DNA of 64,000 bases from Neiella litorisoli (GCF_014773395.1 NZ_JACXAF010000023.1:1-64000); one strand, 5' to 3'. Positions 30,008 to 38,851 are shown, counted from the first letter of the stretch. A program made the numbers and translations. The notes: generated from the letters alone by a model not told the origin.

Positions 30008-30064
30008 CGTGGGCTCCTTTTTTGCTTGCCTCAAATTCAGAATACGAACTCAGAGCGAGAATAA

Positions 30065-30080
30065 TGTGATGCAAATCAAC
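30065..30080. promoter_or_regulatory. Candidate CRP site upstream of raiA
   Basis: TGTGA-N6-TCAAC, close to the CRP consensus TGTGA-N6-TCACA with one full half-site, lies about 60 bases before the raiA start. E. coli raiA is known to be CRP-activated. The second half-site is imperfect. Confidence 0.35.
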
Positions 30081-30242
30081 TTCGTGGCGGCACGAAAAAG
30101 TTCCCAGATTATTTGTGAGAAGGGCTGCAATAACAACGATAAAGGGATGGAAGTTTGCAACGACTTAGTTACATTGGGTTAATAACTTCAGCCGCTTGAA
30201 TGAGACGAATGGTGTTATCCGCAGCGGATGCTCGTGGTGCGA

Positions 30243-30335
30243 TTAGTTCTTCTTATTGCCGCGCAAGCCAAGACCAAACATAAACTCTAAAGCACACACT
30301 ATTGCCAACAATCCAAGCACCATATAAATCGTCAT
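30243..30335 (-). CDS. Possible 30-residue single-span membrane protein
   Basis: An ATG at 30335 opens 30 codons. The product is almost entirely one hydrophobic helix (about residues 3-23, with MVLGLLAIVCALEFMFGL) and ends in a basic RGNKKN tail, the pattern of small inner-membrane proteins with an inside C-terminus. A GTG at 30347 would add four residues. No strong ribosome site is seen, so this is only a candidate. Confidence 0.35.
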   Translation of the reverse strand: MTIYMVLGLLAIVCALEFMFGLGLRGNKKN

Positions 30336-30448
30336 CGAATCAGTCACTTTAGTCTTTAATGGTTAAAAGATGAGCTATTGAAAGGCCAAGTCGCTTTTGC
30401 TGTCAAGAATTTGGCGAACATTGTGAGATTTATGTGAGTTCTATCTCG

Positions 30449-30868
30449 TTACACTGACACAACGTTTCCAGAACGGCCGAGGTTACTGGTACCGCCTTGG
30501 GCGTTATAGGTAACCCCAGATCGCTTACTGGCTTTTGCCAATACGTTTTGCAGGCGGCCAATACTGGTCATTGCCAGCGCAATCATCCGGCCATTGCTTT
30601 CATTCAACTCTTTGCAGAGCTTCAGTAGCGACTTCGCTTTGGTGGCTTGTAGTTTGAGATCTTCGGTGTCGAGCTGATGCTTGGATAGCGCTTGGTCACC
30701 GATTTGCAGTTCTTTGAGCAGGGCAGTTTTCTGCGGAGGAATGCTGGCGAGGGAATCTAATTGGCGTTCAACCAATACACGCTGCTCTTCAATTAAGAGC
30801 TGCTGTAGTAGTTTTAGTCGTTCAAGCTGTTTTTCTAATAGGGCTGTCGCTGCGTGTTGCTGATTCAT
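30449..30868 (-). CDS. flgN: Flagellar chaperone FlgN
   Basis: A 139-residue helical protein that escorts the hook-filament junction proteins FlgK and FlgL to the export gate. Long amphipathic helices with Leu/Gln heptads (LLEKQLERLKLLQQLLIEEQ) are typical. It is the last gene of flgA-flgM-flgN, and its ATG shares one base with the flgM stop, indicating coupled translation. Confidence 0.88.
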   Translation of the reverse strand: MNQQHAATALLEKQLERLKLLQQLLIEEQRVLVERQLDSLASIPPQKTALLKELQIGDQALSKHQLDTEDLKLQATKAKSLLKLCKELNESNGRMIALAMTSIGRLQNVLAKASKRSGVTYNAQGGTSNLGRSGNVVSV

Positions 30869-31221
30869 TAGGCGCCTGTCAGATTTCCGAGTTCTTTCTC
30901 GAAAGCCTGCAGTTTTTGGGCCAATTTTTCAGGGTCAACTTTGTATTGACCTTCAGCGATAGCTTTCTTGATATTAGCAACGCGCTCTTGACTAAACGAA
31001 GGGGCATTGGCCATTGCTCGTTGCATGCTACCTAATGATTGTGCTTGTTGAGTAAGGGACACCGAATCCTTTGGCGTGGCAGGTGCTGCCTGCTGGCTGG
31101 ATTGGCTTTGCGATTGAGTTGTTTGGCGGTTTTGTTGAACCTGAGCGTCAGATTTTCCGGCAGTCGAGCTTTTAACCTGATTGCCAGGATTTCCATGCAG
31201 ACGGTTTGTGTCGATAGCCAT
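30868..31221 (-). CDS. flgM: Anti-sigma-28 factor FlgM
   Basis: A 117-residue protein that holds FliA inactive until the hook is done and FlgM is exported. The N-terminus is short on structure and rich in Gln/Ser (about 15-45); the C-terminal helices (SVSLTQQAQSL, then ERVANIKKAIAEGQYKVDPEKLAQKL) form the FliA-binding part. I start at 31221, with GGAA before it. A sigma-28 promoter lies 39 bases upstream, giving the known FlgM/FliA feedback, besides read-through from flgA. Confidence 0.93.
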   Translation of the reverse strand: MAIDTNRLHGNPGNQVKSSTAGKSDAQVQQNRQTTQSQSQSSQQAAPATPKDSVSLTQQAQSLGSMQRAMANAPSFSQERVANIKKAIAEGQYKVDPEKLAQKLQAFEKELGNLTGA

Positions 31222-31259
31222 AATTGTTTCCAACTCGAAAGATCGTTTCTCTGCCTAGT

Positions 31260-31286
31260 ATATCGGAGCAGTTAAAAAAATCTTTA
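31260..31286 (-). promoter_or_regulatory. Sigma-28 (FliA) promoter of flgMN
   Basis: On the minus strand TAAAGATT, 11 bases, then TCCGATAT, against the FliA consensus TAAAGTTT-N11-GCCGATAA. It lies 39 bases before the flgM start. Confidence 0.8.
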
Positions 31287-31295
31287 GCTAATTTA

Positions 31296-32015
31296 TCAAA
31301 TTTTTATTTGGACCTTGCCGGTGGCAACGACAACGGCATTAATTTTCCGGCCGGAACGCTTGTTTTGCACGCGAATGGTATCACCTTGAGTTCCGTTGTT
31401 CAGCGCGAGCCCCGCTGTTTTGATACGCAGGCCATTACCTGCCGCTTCGATAACAACATCCTCGCCTTTACAGACCTGACACAACGAGCGCTTTCGTATG
31501 ACCTGATTGGCACTGACCGATTGACGGGATTTTGAGCCGACGACTTCTGAAATATCGCTAAAGTGACCGCCGCGCAGTGAAAAGGTATCGCGGAACTCGA
31601 TAGCGACATCGTCAGCCTCAAGAACGTGGCCACTGGGGATGTTAGCCTTGGTGATCACTGCTGCTTGTAGCTTTTTGATTTGGGTGGGAACGTATAACGA
31701 CCAGACCACATCGCCGGATTCGGTAACGCACTGAGTTTGAATGGTGCTGTTTCGAGCCAATGACTTTTTATTGCCACTGATACGAAAACTAAGTTCGGTT
31801 GGGCATTCGGATAGCTTGATTCTTGGATCGAGGCCACGAATGTCAATTTCCCAGCGGGTGTTGTCGCTGGCTTCGACCTGGCCCTCGATGAAGGAGAGAA
31901 CTTGTGTTCGCAAATCATCAAGTGAAAATGCTGCATGTGATGCAAATGATGTGACGGAACCGACAGTCAGGATAAGCACTGCAATTAAGGTGCTAAATCC
32001 GTTTGGATTTTTCAT
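31296..32015 (-). CDS. flgA: P-ring assembly chaperone FlgA
   Basis: A 239-residue periplasmic protein that helps FlgI form the flagellar P ring. Signal peptide at residues about 8-28 with cleavage near ASHA. The C-terminal SAF domain shows PSGHVLEADDV and the ending GLALNNGTQGDTIRVQNKRSGRKI-NA-V, typical of FlgA. I use the ATG at 32015, preceded by GGGAAATC. A sigma-54 promoter lies about 85 bases upstream. Divergent from cheV, as in Vibrio and Shewanella. Confidence 0.93.
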   Translation of the reverse strand: MKNPNGFSTLIAVLILTVGSVTSFASHAAFSLDDLRTQVLSFIEGQVEASDNTRWEIDIRGLDPRIKLSECPTELSFRISGNKKSLARNSTIQTQCVTESGDVVWSLYVPTQIKKLQAAVITKANIPSGHVLEADDVAIEFRDTFSLRGGHFSDISEVVGSKSRQSVSANQVIRKRSLCQVCKGEDVVIEAAGNGLRIKTAGLALNNGTQGDTIRVQNKRSGRKINAVVVATGKVQIKI

Positions 32016-32055
32016 CTGATTTCCCATAGATTCAGCTATGATGTATAAACCCGCG

Positions 32056-32069
32056 AGTGTCGAGACACT
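32056..32069. repeat. Inverted repeat in the flgA-cheV intergenic region
   Basis: AGTGTC-GA-GACACT, a perfect palindrome, between the divergent flgA and cheV genes and near the expected flgA transcription start. Further GACAC/GTGTC half-sites follow at 32070-32096. It may be an operator. Confidence 0.35.
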
Positions 32070-32097
32070 GACACTAGCAATAACTTTTAGGGTGTCA

Positions 32098-32115
32098 CGC
32101 AAAGGCTGTGCCACC
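32098..32115 (-). promoter_or_regulatory. Sigma-54 promoter of flgA
   Basis: On the minus strand TGGCACAGCCTTTGCG: the invariant GG and GC are 10 bases apart, and the -24 part is a perfect TGGCAC. It points at flgA. Confidence 0.82.
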
Positions 32116-32143
32116 TAGTTGCACCAGAAGTGAGGTTGCATTC

Positions 32144-33070
32144 ATGGCTGGGATACTTGATTCCGTAAACCAAAGAACTCAACTTGTTGGCCAGAACCGG
32201 TTGGAGCTGCTGCTCTTCAAACTCGGTACCCGTCAGCGATATGGCATTAATGTGTTCAAAGTAAAGGAAGTGCTGCAATGCCCGACCTTGACGGCAATGC
32301 CAAAACGACACCCGTTTATCCGCGGTATCGCGCACATCCGCGGTAATACTATCTCCGTCATTGATATGAGCCTTGCGACGGGTGGTCGAGCGATTCAGGA
32401 CATTGAAAATTGCTTTATCGTCATTGCTGAATACAACCGCTCAACCCAAGGTTTTTTGGTATCCAGTGTTGAACGTATCGTCAATGTCAATTGGGAATCA
32501 ATTCAGCCACCTCCATCAGGATCTGGTCGCGCGAGCTATTTAACTGCGGTCACTGAAATTGAGAAAGAACTGGTTGAGATTCTCGATGTTGAGAAAATTC
32601 TCGATGAGATTAATCCCGTCTCTACTGAAGTCAGTGAAAATGTCATCGATGAAAACGTCGCCCAGGCAAACACCGGTCGCGCTATTATGATTGCCGACGA
32701 CTCCAGTGTTGCGCGAAATCAAATCAAGCGAGCGCTGTCACCGCTAGGGATGGAAATACACCTAGCCCGCGACGGCAAAGAAGCGTTGGAACAACTGCGC
32801 GAGTTGGCGACACAACACAGTCCATTACATGAGTGGATGCCAGTACTGATCTCTGACATTGAAATGCCAGAGATGGACGGCTACACCTTAACGGCAGAGT
32901 TGCGAAATGATCCGGCGCTGAATAAGTTGCACATCATCTTGCATACATCACTCAGCGGTGTCTTTAACGAAGCCATGGTGAGTAAAGTCGGGGCCAATAA
33001 CTTTATCCCTAAGTTCAATCCAGATGAGTTGGCCGAAGCTGTGCAGCAAGCAGTGGAAGCAGCACTTTAG
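32144..33070 (+). CDS. cheV: Chemotaxis coupling protein CheV
   Basis: A 308-residue protein joining a CheW domain (residues about 10-160) that links receptors to CheA and a response-regulator receiver domain (about 180-305). The phospho-acceptor is D238, in LISDIEMPEMDG, with the acidic pair in IADDSS at the domain start. Phosphorylation is thought to tune receptor coupling. I start at 32144, with GTGAGG before it. cheR follows by 33 bases. Confidence 0.95.
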   Translation: MAGILDSVNQRTQLVGQNRLELLLFKLGTRQRYGINVFKVKEVLQCPTLTAMPKRHPFIRGIAHIRGNTISVIDMSLATGGRAIQDIENCFIVIAEYNRSTQGFLVSSVERIVNVNWESIQPPPSGSGRASYLTAVTEIEKELVEILDVEKILDEINPVSTEVSENVIDENVAQANTGRAIMIADDSSVARNQIKRALSPLGMEIHLARDGKEALEQLRELATQHSPLHEWMPVLISDIEMPEMDGYTLTAELRNDPALNKLHIILHTSLSGVFNEAMVSKVGANNFIPKFNPDELAEAVQQAVEAAL

Positions 33071-33103
33071 GTTGGCTGTTGTAGGCGGTATTCGAGGTAA
33101 TCA

Positions 33104-33940
33104 GTGCCAAAAAATTTGACCGATGTGGAGTACAATGCGTTTAGAGAGTACTTAGAGAAGCACTCTGGCATTGTCTTGGGCGACAACAAGCAATATCTGG
33201 TTCGGAGCCGTTTGGCGCCGGTATTGACGAACTTCAATTACAAGAATCTGACTGAAGTTCTCAAGGCGCTACAGGTGCCGAGCCAACGTGAATTGCGCGC
33301 CACCGTAATCGACGCCATGACGACCAACGAAACCCTCTGGTTTCGTGATGGCTATCCATTTGAGTTACTCAAAAAGCAATTATTTGCTGATTTTCATGGC
33401 ATGAGCCGGCCAGTCCGGATCTGGTCTGCGGCTTGTTCTTCTGGGCAAGAACCTTACTCGTTATCGATGACATCATTGGAATACCAAATGTCGAAACCTG
33501 GTGCCTTGGCTCGGGGTGTCGAAATTTTGGCGACCGATATTTCAGCAACCATGCTGGATCAATGTAAAACGGCTGAATACGACGAGTTGGCCTTGTCGCG
33601 AGGTTTGTCACCAGAACGTCGGCGCCAGTTTTTCGAGCAGAACACTAATGGCACTGGTCGCTGGCGGCTGAATGCAAAAGTCCGCCAACAGGTGTCGTTC
33701 CGCTATGCCAATCTGCTTGAAAGCTATGCGCTTCTCGGCCGTTTCGATATTATTTTCTGCCGTAACGTATTGATTTACTTCTCATCTGATGTCAAAGCAA
33801 AAATTATTTCTCAGTTCGCTTCAGCATTAAATCCTGGCGGCTATCTGATGCTTGGCGCATCCGAATCGATTTCGGGCTTAACCGATAAATTTGAGATGAT
33901 TCGATGCAACCCAGGCATCGTCTACAAAGTTAAAAAATAA
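33104..33940 (+). CDS. cheR: Chemoreceptor glutamate methyltransferase CheR
   Basis: A 278-residue SAM-dependent enzyme that methylates receptor glutamates during adaptation. An N-terminal all-helical domain (about 1-80) is followed by the SAM domain with WSAACSSGQEPYSL near residue 107, DIS (LATDIS) near 143 and FCRNVLIYF near 220. GTG start. The cheV-cheR pair upstream of flgB is the common arrangement in polar-flagellated gammaproteobacteria. Confidence 0.96.
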   Translation: MPKNLTDVEYNAFREYLEKHSGIVLGDNKQYLVRSRLAPVLTNFNYKNLTEVLKALQVPSQRELRATVIDAMTTNETLWFRDGYPFELLKKQLFADFHGMSRPVRIWSAACSSGQEPYSLSMTSLEYQMSKPGALARGVEILATDISATMLDQCKTAEYDELALSRGLSPERRRQFFEQNTNGTGRWRLNAKVRQQVSFRYANLLESYALLGRFDIIFCRNVLIYFSSDVKAKIISQFASALNPGGYLMLGASESISGLTDKFEMIRCNPGIVYKVKK

Positions 33941-34012
33941 CCCTCTTTTTAAGTCATAGGGCCGGTCAACTAACCGAGCTCTATGGCACTCCTAAAGCGT
34001 CAAAAATCAGTC

Positions 34013-34028
34013 TGGCACAAACGTTGCT
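34013..34028 (+). promoter_or_regulatory. Sigma-54 promoter of flgBCDE
   Basis: TGGCACAAACGTTGCT: GG-N10-GC spacing with both TGGCAC and TTGC perfect, 30 bases before the flgB start. Confidence 0.9.
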
Positions 34029-34057
34029 TTGAGTTCTCCACTTACGGAGGATTTGCA

Positions 34058-34459
34058 ATGGCAATTAGTTTTGATAGAGCGTTGGGGGTGCACCAGCACA
34101 CGCTCGGGATTCGTTCCGAGCGGGCCGAAGTGCTTGCTTCCAACATGGCAAATGCCGATACCCCTGGCTACAAAGCTCGTGATGTCGATTTCAAAGCAGC
34201 CCTTGCCCAAGCTCAAGGTAATGCCGTTAGCCGGCAACATCTTGCCAAGACCGACGGCAAACACCTTGCCGGTTCCAGCCAGTTTTCCCCTGAATTAAAG
34301 TTTCGGGTGCCTAACCAGCCCGATACCGGCGACGGCAACACGGTTGATATGCAATCCGAACGCAATAGCTATCTGCAAAACGCATTGGAATACCAAGCCA
34401 GTGTCCGCTTTTTGGATAGTAAATTTAAAGGCTTAACCAAAGCGCTGAAAGGAGAATAG
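34058..34459 (+). CDS. flgB: Flagellar proximal rod protein FlgB
   Basis: A 133-residue rod protein, first of the hook-basal-body operon. The N-terminal SNMANADTPGYKARD motif is the flagellar rod signature, and the C-terminal helix (YLQNALEYQASVRFLDSKFK) pairs with it in the rod. I start at 34058 after GGAGG; a longer reading would overlap the sigma-54 promoter. flgC follows after two bases. Confidence 0.96.
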   Translation: MAISFDRALGVHQHTLGIRSERAEVLASNMANADTPGYKARDVDFKAALAQAQGNAVSRQHLAKTDGKHLAGSSQFSPELKFRVPNQPDTGDGNTVDMQSERNSYLQNALEYQASVRFLDSKFKGLTKALKGE

Positions 34460-34461
34460 CC

Positions 34462-34875
34462 ATGAGCTTATTTAACGTGCTGGATGTGTCCGGCTCCGCC
34501 ATGTCAGCGCAGTCGGTTCGAATTAACACCACCGCGAGTAATTTAGCCAATGCCAATAGTGTGTCGAGTAGTGCCAATGAGACCTACCGTGCGCGGCAGC
34601 CGGTATTTGCCGCAGAGCTGAATAAAGCGGTTAACGGCGATCACAGCGTGCCAGTGCAAGTACTCGGTGTGGTTGAGAGTGATCGGCCATTGAATATTGA
34701 GTATGCGCCCAATCACCCCATGGCAAATGAAGATGGTTACATCTTTAAACCTAACGTGAATGTGGTCGAAGAAATGTCCAACATGATTTCAGCATCGCGC
34801 TCTTACCAAACCAGCGTGCAAGTGGCCGATGCGGCGAAAATGATGTTGCAACGTACCCTGACTCTTGGCCAGTAA
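34462..34875 (+). CDS. flgC: Flagellar rod protein FlgC
   Basis: A 137-residue proximal rod subunit. The rod motif TASNLANANSVSS and the C-terminal helix NVVEEMSNMISASRSYQTSVQV are present. It lies two bases after flgB with GGAG before the ATG. Confidence 0.96.
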   Translation: MSLFNVLDVSGSAMSAQSVRINTTASNLANANSVSSSANETYRARQPVFAAELNKAVNGDHSVPVQVLGVVESDRPLNIEYAPNHPMANEDGYIFKPNVNVVEEMSNMISASRSYQTSVQVADAAKMMLQRTLTLGQ

Positions 34876-34889
34876 AGCGAGGGGATTCA

Positions 34890-35585
34890 ATGAGTATTAA
34901 CACAACAGTTAGCAACCCCTACTTGGACTCCATGCGACTGGAAACATCGGACGGGGCCAAATACGAAACGGAAGAAGAACGTAGTGAACTCACACAGGAA
35001 GACTTCTTTGCGCTATTGACCCAGCAGCTAGCGTATCAAGATCCGTTCAAACCGGTGGAAAATGCCGAGATGATTTCGCAAATGACATCGTTCAGCACGG
35101 CAGAGGGTATTACTCAGCTCAATGATCAAATCGGTGATATGAATGCGCTGATGAGCTCATCGCAGGCCCTGCAAGCCTCGACGCTGGTCGGCCAAAATGT
35201 GCTGGTACCGGCAAATACTGGCCACCATAGCGGTGATGGTATTGATGGCATTGTCGCGCTTGAGTTGCCGACGAACAACCTCACTATTCGCATTGAAGAT
35301 GAGACAGGGCAAGTGATTAGCACCATTGAAATGGGTGACCAATCGGCGGGCAACGTCAAGTTTGAGTGGGATGGCACAGACCTTGCTGGTAATCCAGTAG
35401 AGCCTGGCAATTACATTATCAGAGCAAACGGCTTACAAGACGGTAAGGCGACAGAGCCACCAACCGCTGTTTACGCCAATGTACAAAGTGTCAGCCTAAG
35501 TAATTCTTTGGATGGCGCCACACTTAATTTGAGTGGCTTGGGCGGCATCAAATTAAGCGACGTATTAGAAGTCGCTGAAGGTTAA
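34890..35585 (+). CDS. flgD: Hook assembly cap protein FlgD
   Basis: A 231-residue scaffolding protein that caps the growing hook and is later removed. The N-terminal signature is FFALLTQQLAYQDPFKPVENAEMISQM-like. A FlgD Ig-like domain (VKFEWDGTDLAGNPVEPGNY) and a Tudor-like part follow. Standard order after flgC. Confidence 0.95.
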   Translation: MSINTTVSNPYLDSMRLETSDGAKYETEEERSELTQEDFFALLTQQLAYQDPFKPVENAEMISQMTSFSTAEGITQLNDQIGDMNALMSSSQALQASTLVGQNVLVPANTGHHSGDGIDGIVALELPTNNLTIRIEDETGQVISTIEMGDQSAGNVKFEWDGTDLAGNPVEPGNYIIRANGLQDGKATEPPTAVYANVQSVSLSNSLDGATLNLSGLGGIKLSDVLEVAEG

Positions 35586-35612
35586 ACGAATTCCGTATAT
35601 AGGAGAGCAGTT

Positions 35613-37037
35613 ATGTCATTTAACATTGCATTGAGCGGTTTGAATGCGTCGCAGAAAGACCTCGACGTCACCGCAAACAACATCGCCAATGTGAACACCT
35701 ACGGGTTCAAAGAATCTCGTGCGGAATTTGCCGATGTATATTCCAGCAGTATCTTCACCAATAGCCAGACTAAAGTTGGTGAAGGTGTCACCACTGCGGC
35801 GGTTGCTCAGCAGTTTAATCAGGGCAGCTTTCTGTTTACTAACAACTCGTTGGATATGGCAGTTGATGGCGAGGGCTTTTTTGCGACCAGTCCCGAGTTG
35901 GGCGATCAGATCGTCAACCTGACACGCGCAGGTGCTTGGAAGCTGGATGCCGAAAACTATGTGGTGAACTCAGCGGGTGAATATTTAAGAACATTCCCAG
36001 TTAACCCTGATGGTACGGTGTCGTCAATTTCATTGGCGTCAACCCAGCCACTGCAAATCCCAAGTTCTGCGGGTGACCCAACAGCGACCGAAAATGTGGA
36101 TATTAGTGTTAACTTGCCAAGTAGCGCCGCAGCGCCAAACGATGGTGCTGCACCTCCAGGCCCAGTGCCATTTGACTGGAATGATCCAGATTCCTATAAC
36201 GCGGCAACATCGGTCACCGTGTATGACTCATTAGGCCAAAGTTACGTCCAGACCACTTATTACCGCAAAGACTTTGATGAGGCCACCAATCCAAACCGTT
36301 GGGAAGTGTATTACACCATCTCTAATGGTACTGATACTGTGCCTCTGTCGATCGATCACACGGCCAATGGTGCAGGTGATGTCTATCCGGATGGTAGTGG
36401 TTTAGAGCAAACTGGTGCGGTGACGCCTGGTCCGGGTGATACCGCTGGTCATTACATTGAGTTTAATTCTGATGGTACGCTCAACAACATCAACAACAAC
36501 AACAATGTTACCACCATTCCTATTGGTGCGATTGCTGCGCCACCGCCAGGTACGAGTCCTGGTGCCGGCTTAGATATGGGCGGTGCTGATGTAACTCAGC
36601 AAATCACCATCAATCAGTCCAATCCAACTCAGTATGCTTCAGCGTTTCAGGTCAACAGCTTGACCCAAGATGGTATTACTGTAGGTCGTTTGACGGGTAT
36701 TGATATTGCGACCAATGGCTTAGTTCAAGCTACCTATAGTAACGGCTTTACCGAACCGCTAGGTAAAATTGCCTTGGTCACTGTGGCGAATTCACAAGGT
36801 TTGGCGCAAATCGGCAACACCTCGTGGCAAACGACTCAGGCTTCTGGTGAGCCTTTGGCGGGTGAGCCTGATGCTGGCTCTTTTGGTAAGATTCGTTCCG
36901 GTACCATTGAGCAGTCAAACGTCAACCTGACAACCGAGCTGGTCGACTTAATTACTGCCCAGCGTAACTTCCAGGCCAACAGCCGAGCATTGGAAGTGAA
37001 TAATACGATTACCCAGAACATCCTGCAGATTCGTTAA
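35613..37037 (+). CDS. flgE: Flagellar hook protein FlgE
   Basis: The 474-residue hook subunit. N-terminal FNIALSGLNASQKDLDVTANNIAN rod/hook motif and C-terminal SNVNLTTELVDLITAQRNFQANSRAL helix enclose the hook beta domains. A short poly-Asn run (near residue 293, from repeated AAC codons) lies in a surface loop. GGAGAG precedes the ATG. A terminator follows, ending the flgBCDE transcript. Confidence 0.96.
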   Translation: MSFNIALSGLNASQKDLDVTANNIANVNTYGFKESRAEFADVYSSSIFTNSQTKVGEGVTTAAVAQQFNQGSFLFTNNSLDMAVDGEGFFATSPELGDQIVNLTRAGAWKLDAENYVVNSAGEYLRTFPVNPDGTVSSISLASTQPLQIPSSAGDPTATENVDISVNLPSSAAAPNDGAAPPGPVPFDWNDPDSYNAATSVTVYDSLGQSYVQTTYYRKDFDEATNPNRWEVYYTISNGTDTVPLSIDHTANGAGDVYPDGSGLEQTGAVTPGPGDTAGHYIEFNSDGTLNNINNNNNVTTIPIGAIAAPPPGTSPGAGLDMGGADVTQQITINQSNPTQYASAFQVNSLTQDGITVGRLTGIDIATNGLVQATYSNGFTEPLGKIALVTVANSQGLAQIGNTSWQTTQASGEPLAGEPDAGSFGKIRSGTIEQSNVNLTTELVDLITAQRNFQANSRALEVNNTITQNILQIR

Positions 37038-37053
37038 TGAACAATTGCTTACA

Positions 37054-37079
37054 CAGGCTGCCTTCGGGCAGCCTTTTTT
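37054..37079 (+). terminator. Rho-independent terminator after flgE
   Basis: AGGCTGCC-ttcg-GGCAGCCT followed by TTTTT, 17 bases after the flgE stop. The stable TTCG tetraloop makes it strong. It divides the flgBCDE and flgFGHIJKL units. Confidence 0.92.
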
Positions 37080-37232
37080 ATGAGGCCCATCCTCATCAGA
37101 GACATGCTCGATGAGGCATTCAAAATTAGTCCCCTAACGCTGTTTCAAATTCATCTCCTAACCCCTGCTAAATCGCCACGGAATTTTGACGCTTATTCAT
37201 TTAACTTGTTGATTAGAAAAAGTTAAAAATAG

Positions 37233-37249
37233 TTGGCGTTGATATTGCT
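37233..37249 (+). promoter_or_regulatory. Sigma-54 promoter of flgFGHIJKL
   Basis: TTGGCGTTGATATTGCT, with GG-N10-GC spacing and a perfect TTGC, 39 bases before the flgF start. Confidence 0.82.
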
Positions 37250-37287
37250 TTTGTCCGGTATAAGTTTCAACTGACAAAGGTTTGACT

Positions 37288-38034
37288 ATGGATCGCGCGT
37301 TATACATTGCCGCCCAAGGTGCCAATCAAAATATGAATGGTATTGCGGTTCGCAGTAATAACCTAGCCAATGCCCAAACCACAGGTTTTAAAGCCGATAT
37401 GGAGCAAGCCCGAGCGATGCAAGCCTACGGTGGCGGTTTGCCAACGCGAGTGTTCGCGATGACCGAGCGACCATCACAAGACTTTGACGCCGGTGCATTC
37501 ATGACCACTGACCGACCGCTCGACGTGGCGATTAAAGGTCAGGGCTGGTTTGCGGTCCAAGCGGCAGACGGTAATGAAGCATACACCCGTACGGGGGCTT
37601 TGCAGATCTCCGAAGGTGGCGTGCTGGAAAACAACCGCGGTGAAATGTTGATGGGCGAGAATGGTCCCATTGTCGTGCCGTTACCAATGGAGAAAATCGA
37701 CATTGGTATTGATGGCACCATCTCCGTATTACCCCAAGGTGCACCGCCAAACGCCATTGAAGTTGTTGGCCGAATCAAAATGGTTAACCCAGATATTCGC
37801 GAGTTGGTGAAAGGCACCGATGGCCTATTTCGTCTCCGTGAAGGTGGCGAAGCCGAAGAGAGCATTGACGTTAAGCTCGCATCAGGCGTGCTCGAAGGCA
37901 GTAACGTTAACGCCGTCAATGAAATGACAAATCTGATTAGTCTGCAGCGACAGTTCGAAATGCAGATCAAAATGATGAAAACCGTGGAAGAGATGGACTC
38001 GTCCAGCTCATCACTGCTGAGCCTTCGCGGCTAA
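37288..38034 (+). CDS. flgF: Flagellar proximal rod protein FlgF
   Basis: A 248-residue rod protein. The rod motif RSNNLANAQTTGFKAD near the N-terminus and the C-terminal SNVNAVNEMTNLISLQRQFEMQ helix are diagnostic. I start at ATG 37288, with AAAGG seven bases before it. flgG follows by 15 bases. Confidence 0.96.
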   Translation: MDRALYIAAQGANQNMNGIAVRSNNLANAQTTGFKADMEQARAMQAYGGGLPTRVFAMTERPSQDFDAGAFMTTDRPLDVAIKGQGWFAVQAADGNEAYTRTGALQISEGGVLENNRGEMLMGENGPIVVPLPMEKIDIGIDGTISVLPQGAPPNAIEVVGRIKMVNPDIRELVKGTDGLFRLREGGEAEESIDVKLASGVLEGSNVNAVNEMTNLISLQRQFEMQIKMMKTVEEMDSSSSSLLSLRG

Positions 38035-38049
38035 TAAGAGGTACTGACT

Positions 38050-38838
38050 ATGCATCCCGCTTTATGGATTAGTAAAACCGGTCTGGATTCACAGCAAACA
38101 GATATTTCGGTGATATCCAACAACATTGCCAACGTCAGTACGGTTGGTTTCAAGAAAAGCAGAGCGATATTTGAAGATCTGCTTTATCAGAATATCAACC
38201 AGCCCGGCGGCAGCTCTTCGGCCAATACCGAAATGCCATCTGGTTTGATGATTGGTGCTGGCTCTAAGGTTGTGGCGACCCAAAAAATCCACTCTCAGGG
38301 CAATATCATTACCACTGATAATTCGCTCGATTGGACCATTAACGGTAAAGGTTTCTTCGAGATCCTGCTGCCAGATGGCAATTTGGCGTATACCCGCAAC
38401 GGTCAGTTCACCCTGAACGATGAAGGCACCATTGTCACCAATGGCGCAGGTTACGAGTTGCAACCGGCAATGCAGGTTCCTGAGGATGCGCGCTCGATTA
38501 CCATTTCTGGCGATGGCCAGGTCTCCGTGCAAATTGAGGGAGAAGCGGAAGAAACCGTTATTGGCCAGCTGACCATTTCCGATTTCATCAACCCGTCTGG
38601 GTTAGAGCCAATGGGTGAAAACCTCTATGCCGAAACTGGCGCTAGCGGCGCTCCTATTCAAGGTAACCCGTCGCTCGATGGTTTGGGCAGTATCGGTCAG
38701 GGCATGTTGGAAACATCCAATGTCAATGTTACCGAAGAGCTGGTCAACCTGATTGAAAGCCAGCGAGCCTATGAAATGAATTCCAAAGTTATTTCTGCTG
38801 TCGATCAGATGCTGTCGTTCTTGAATCAGCAGCTTTAA
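38050..38838 (+). CDS. flgG: Flagellar distal rod protein FlgG
   Basis: A 262-residue distal rod subunit. It opens MHPALWISKTGLDSQQTDISVISNNIANVSTVGFKK-like, the FlgG signature, and ends with ETSNVNVTEELVNLIESQRAYEMNSKVISA. Usual length. AGAGG precedes the ATG. Confidence 0.97.
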   Translation: MHPALWISKTGLDSQQTDISVISNNIANVSTVGFKKSRAIFEDLLYQNINQPGGSSSANTEMPSGLMIGAGSKVVATQKIHSQGNIITTDNSLDWTINGKGFFEILLPDGNLAYTRNGQFTLNDEGTIVTNGAGYELQPAMQVPEDARSITISGDGQVSVQIEGEAEETVIGQLTISDFINPSGLEPMGENLYAETGASGAPIQGNPSLDGLGSIGQGMLETSNVNVTEELVNLIESQRAYEMNSKVISAVDQMLSFLNQQL

Positions 38839-38851
38839 GTTGGAGCACGTC

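Larger units (their letters stand above)
30008..30448. other. Region between raiA and flgN
   Basis: A 441-base stretch with no gene of normal size. It holds the raiA promoter region with a CRP-like site (30065-30080) and a possible 30-codon membrane-protein gene on the minus strand (30243-30335). Nothing else is supported. Confidence 0.5.

Noticed and set aside
32105-32121. Plus-strand sequence TGTGCCACCTAGTTGCA as a sigma-54 promoter for cheV
   Set aside because: The position 12 bases before the GC is TG, not the required GG. The same bases read on the other strand give a perfect sigma-54 site for flgA.
36480-36520. AAC-rich tract in flgE as a phase-variable repeat
   Set aside because: The units are few and interrupted by ATC, are triplets that cannot shift the frame, and encode an Asn-rich surface loop.
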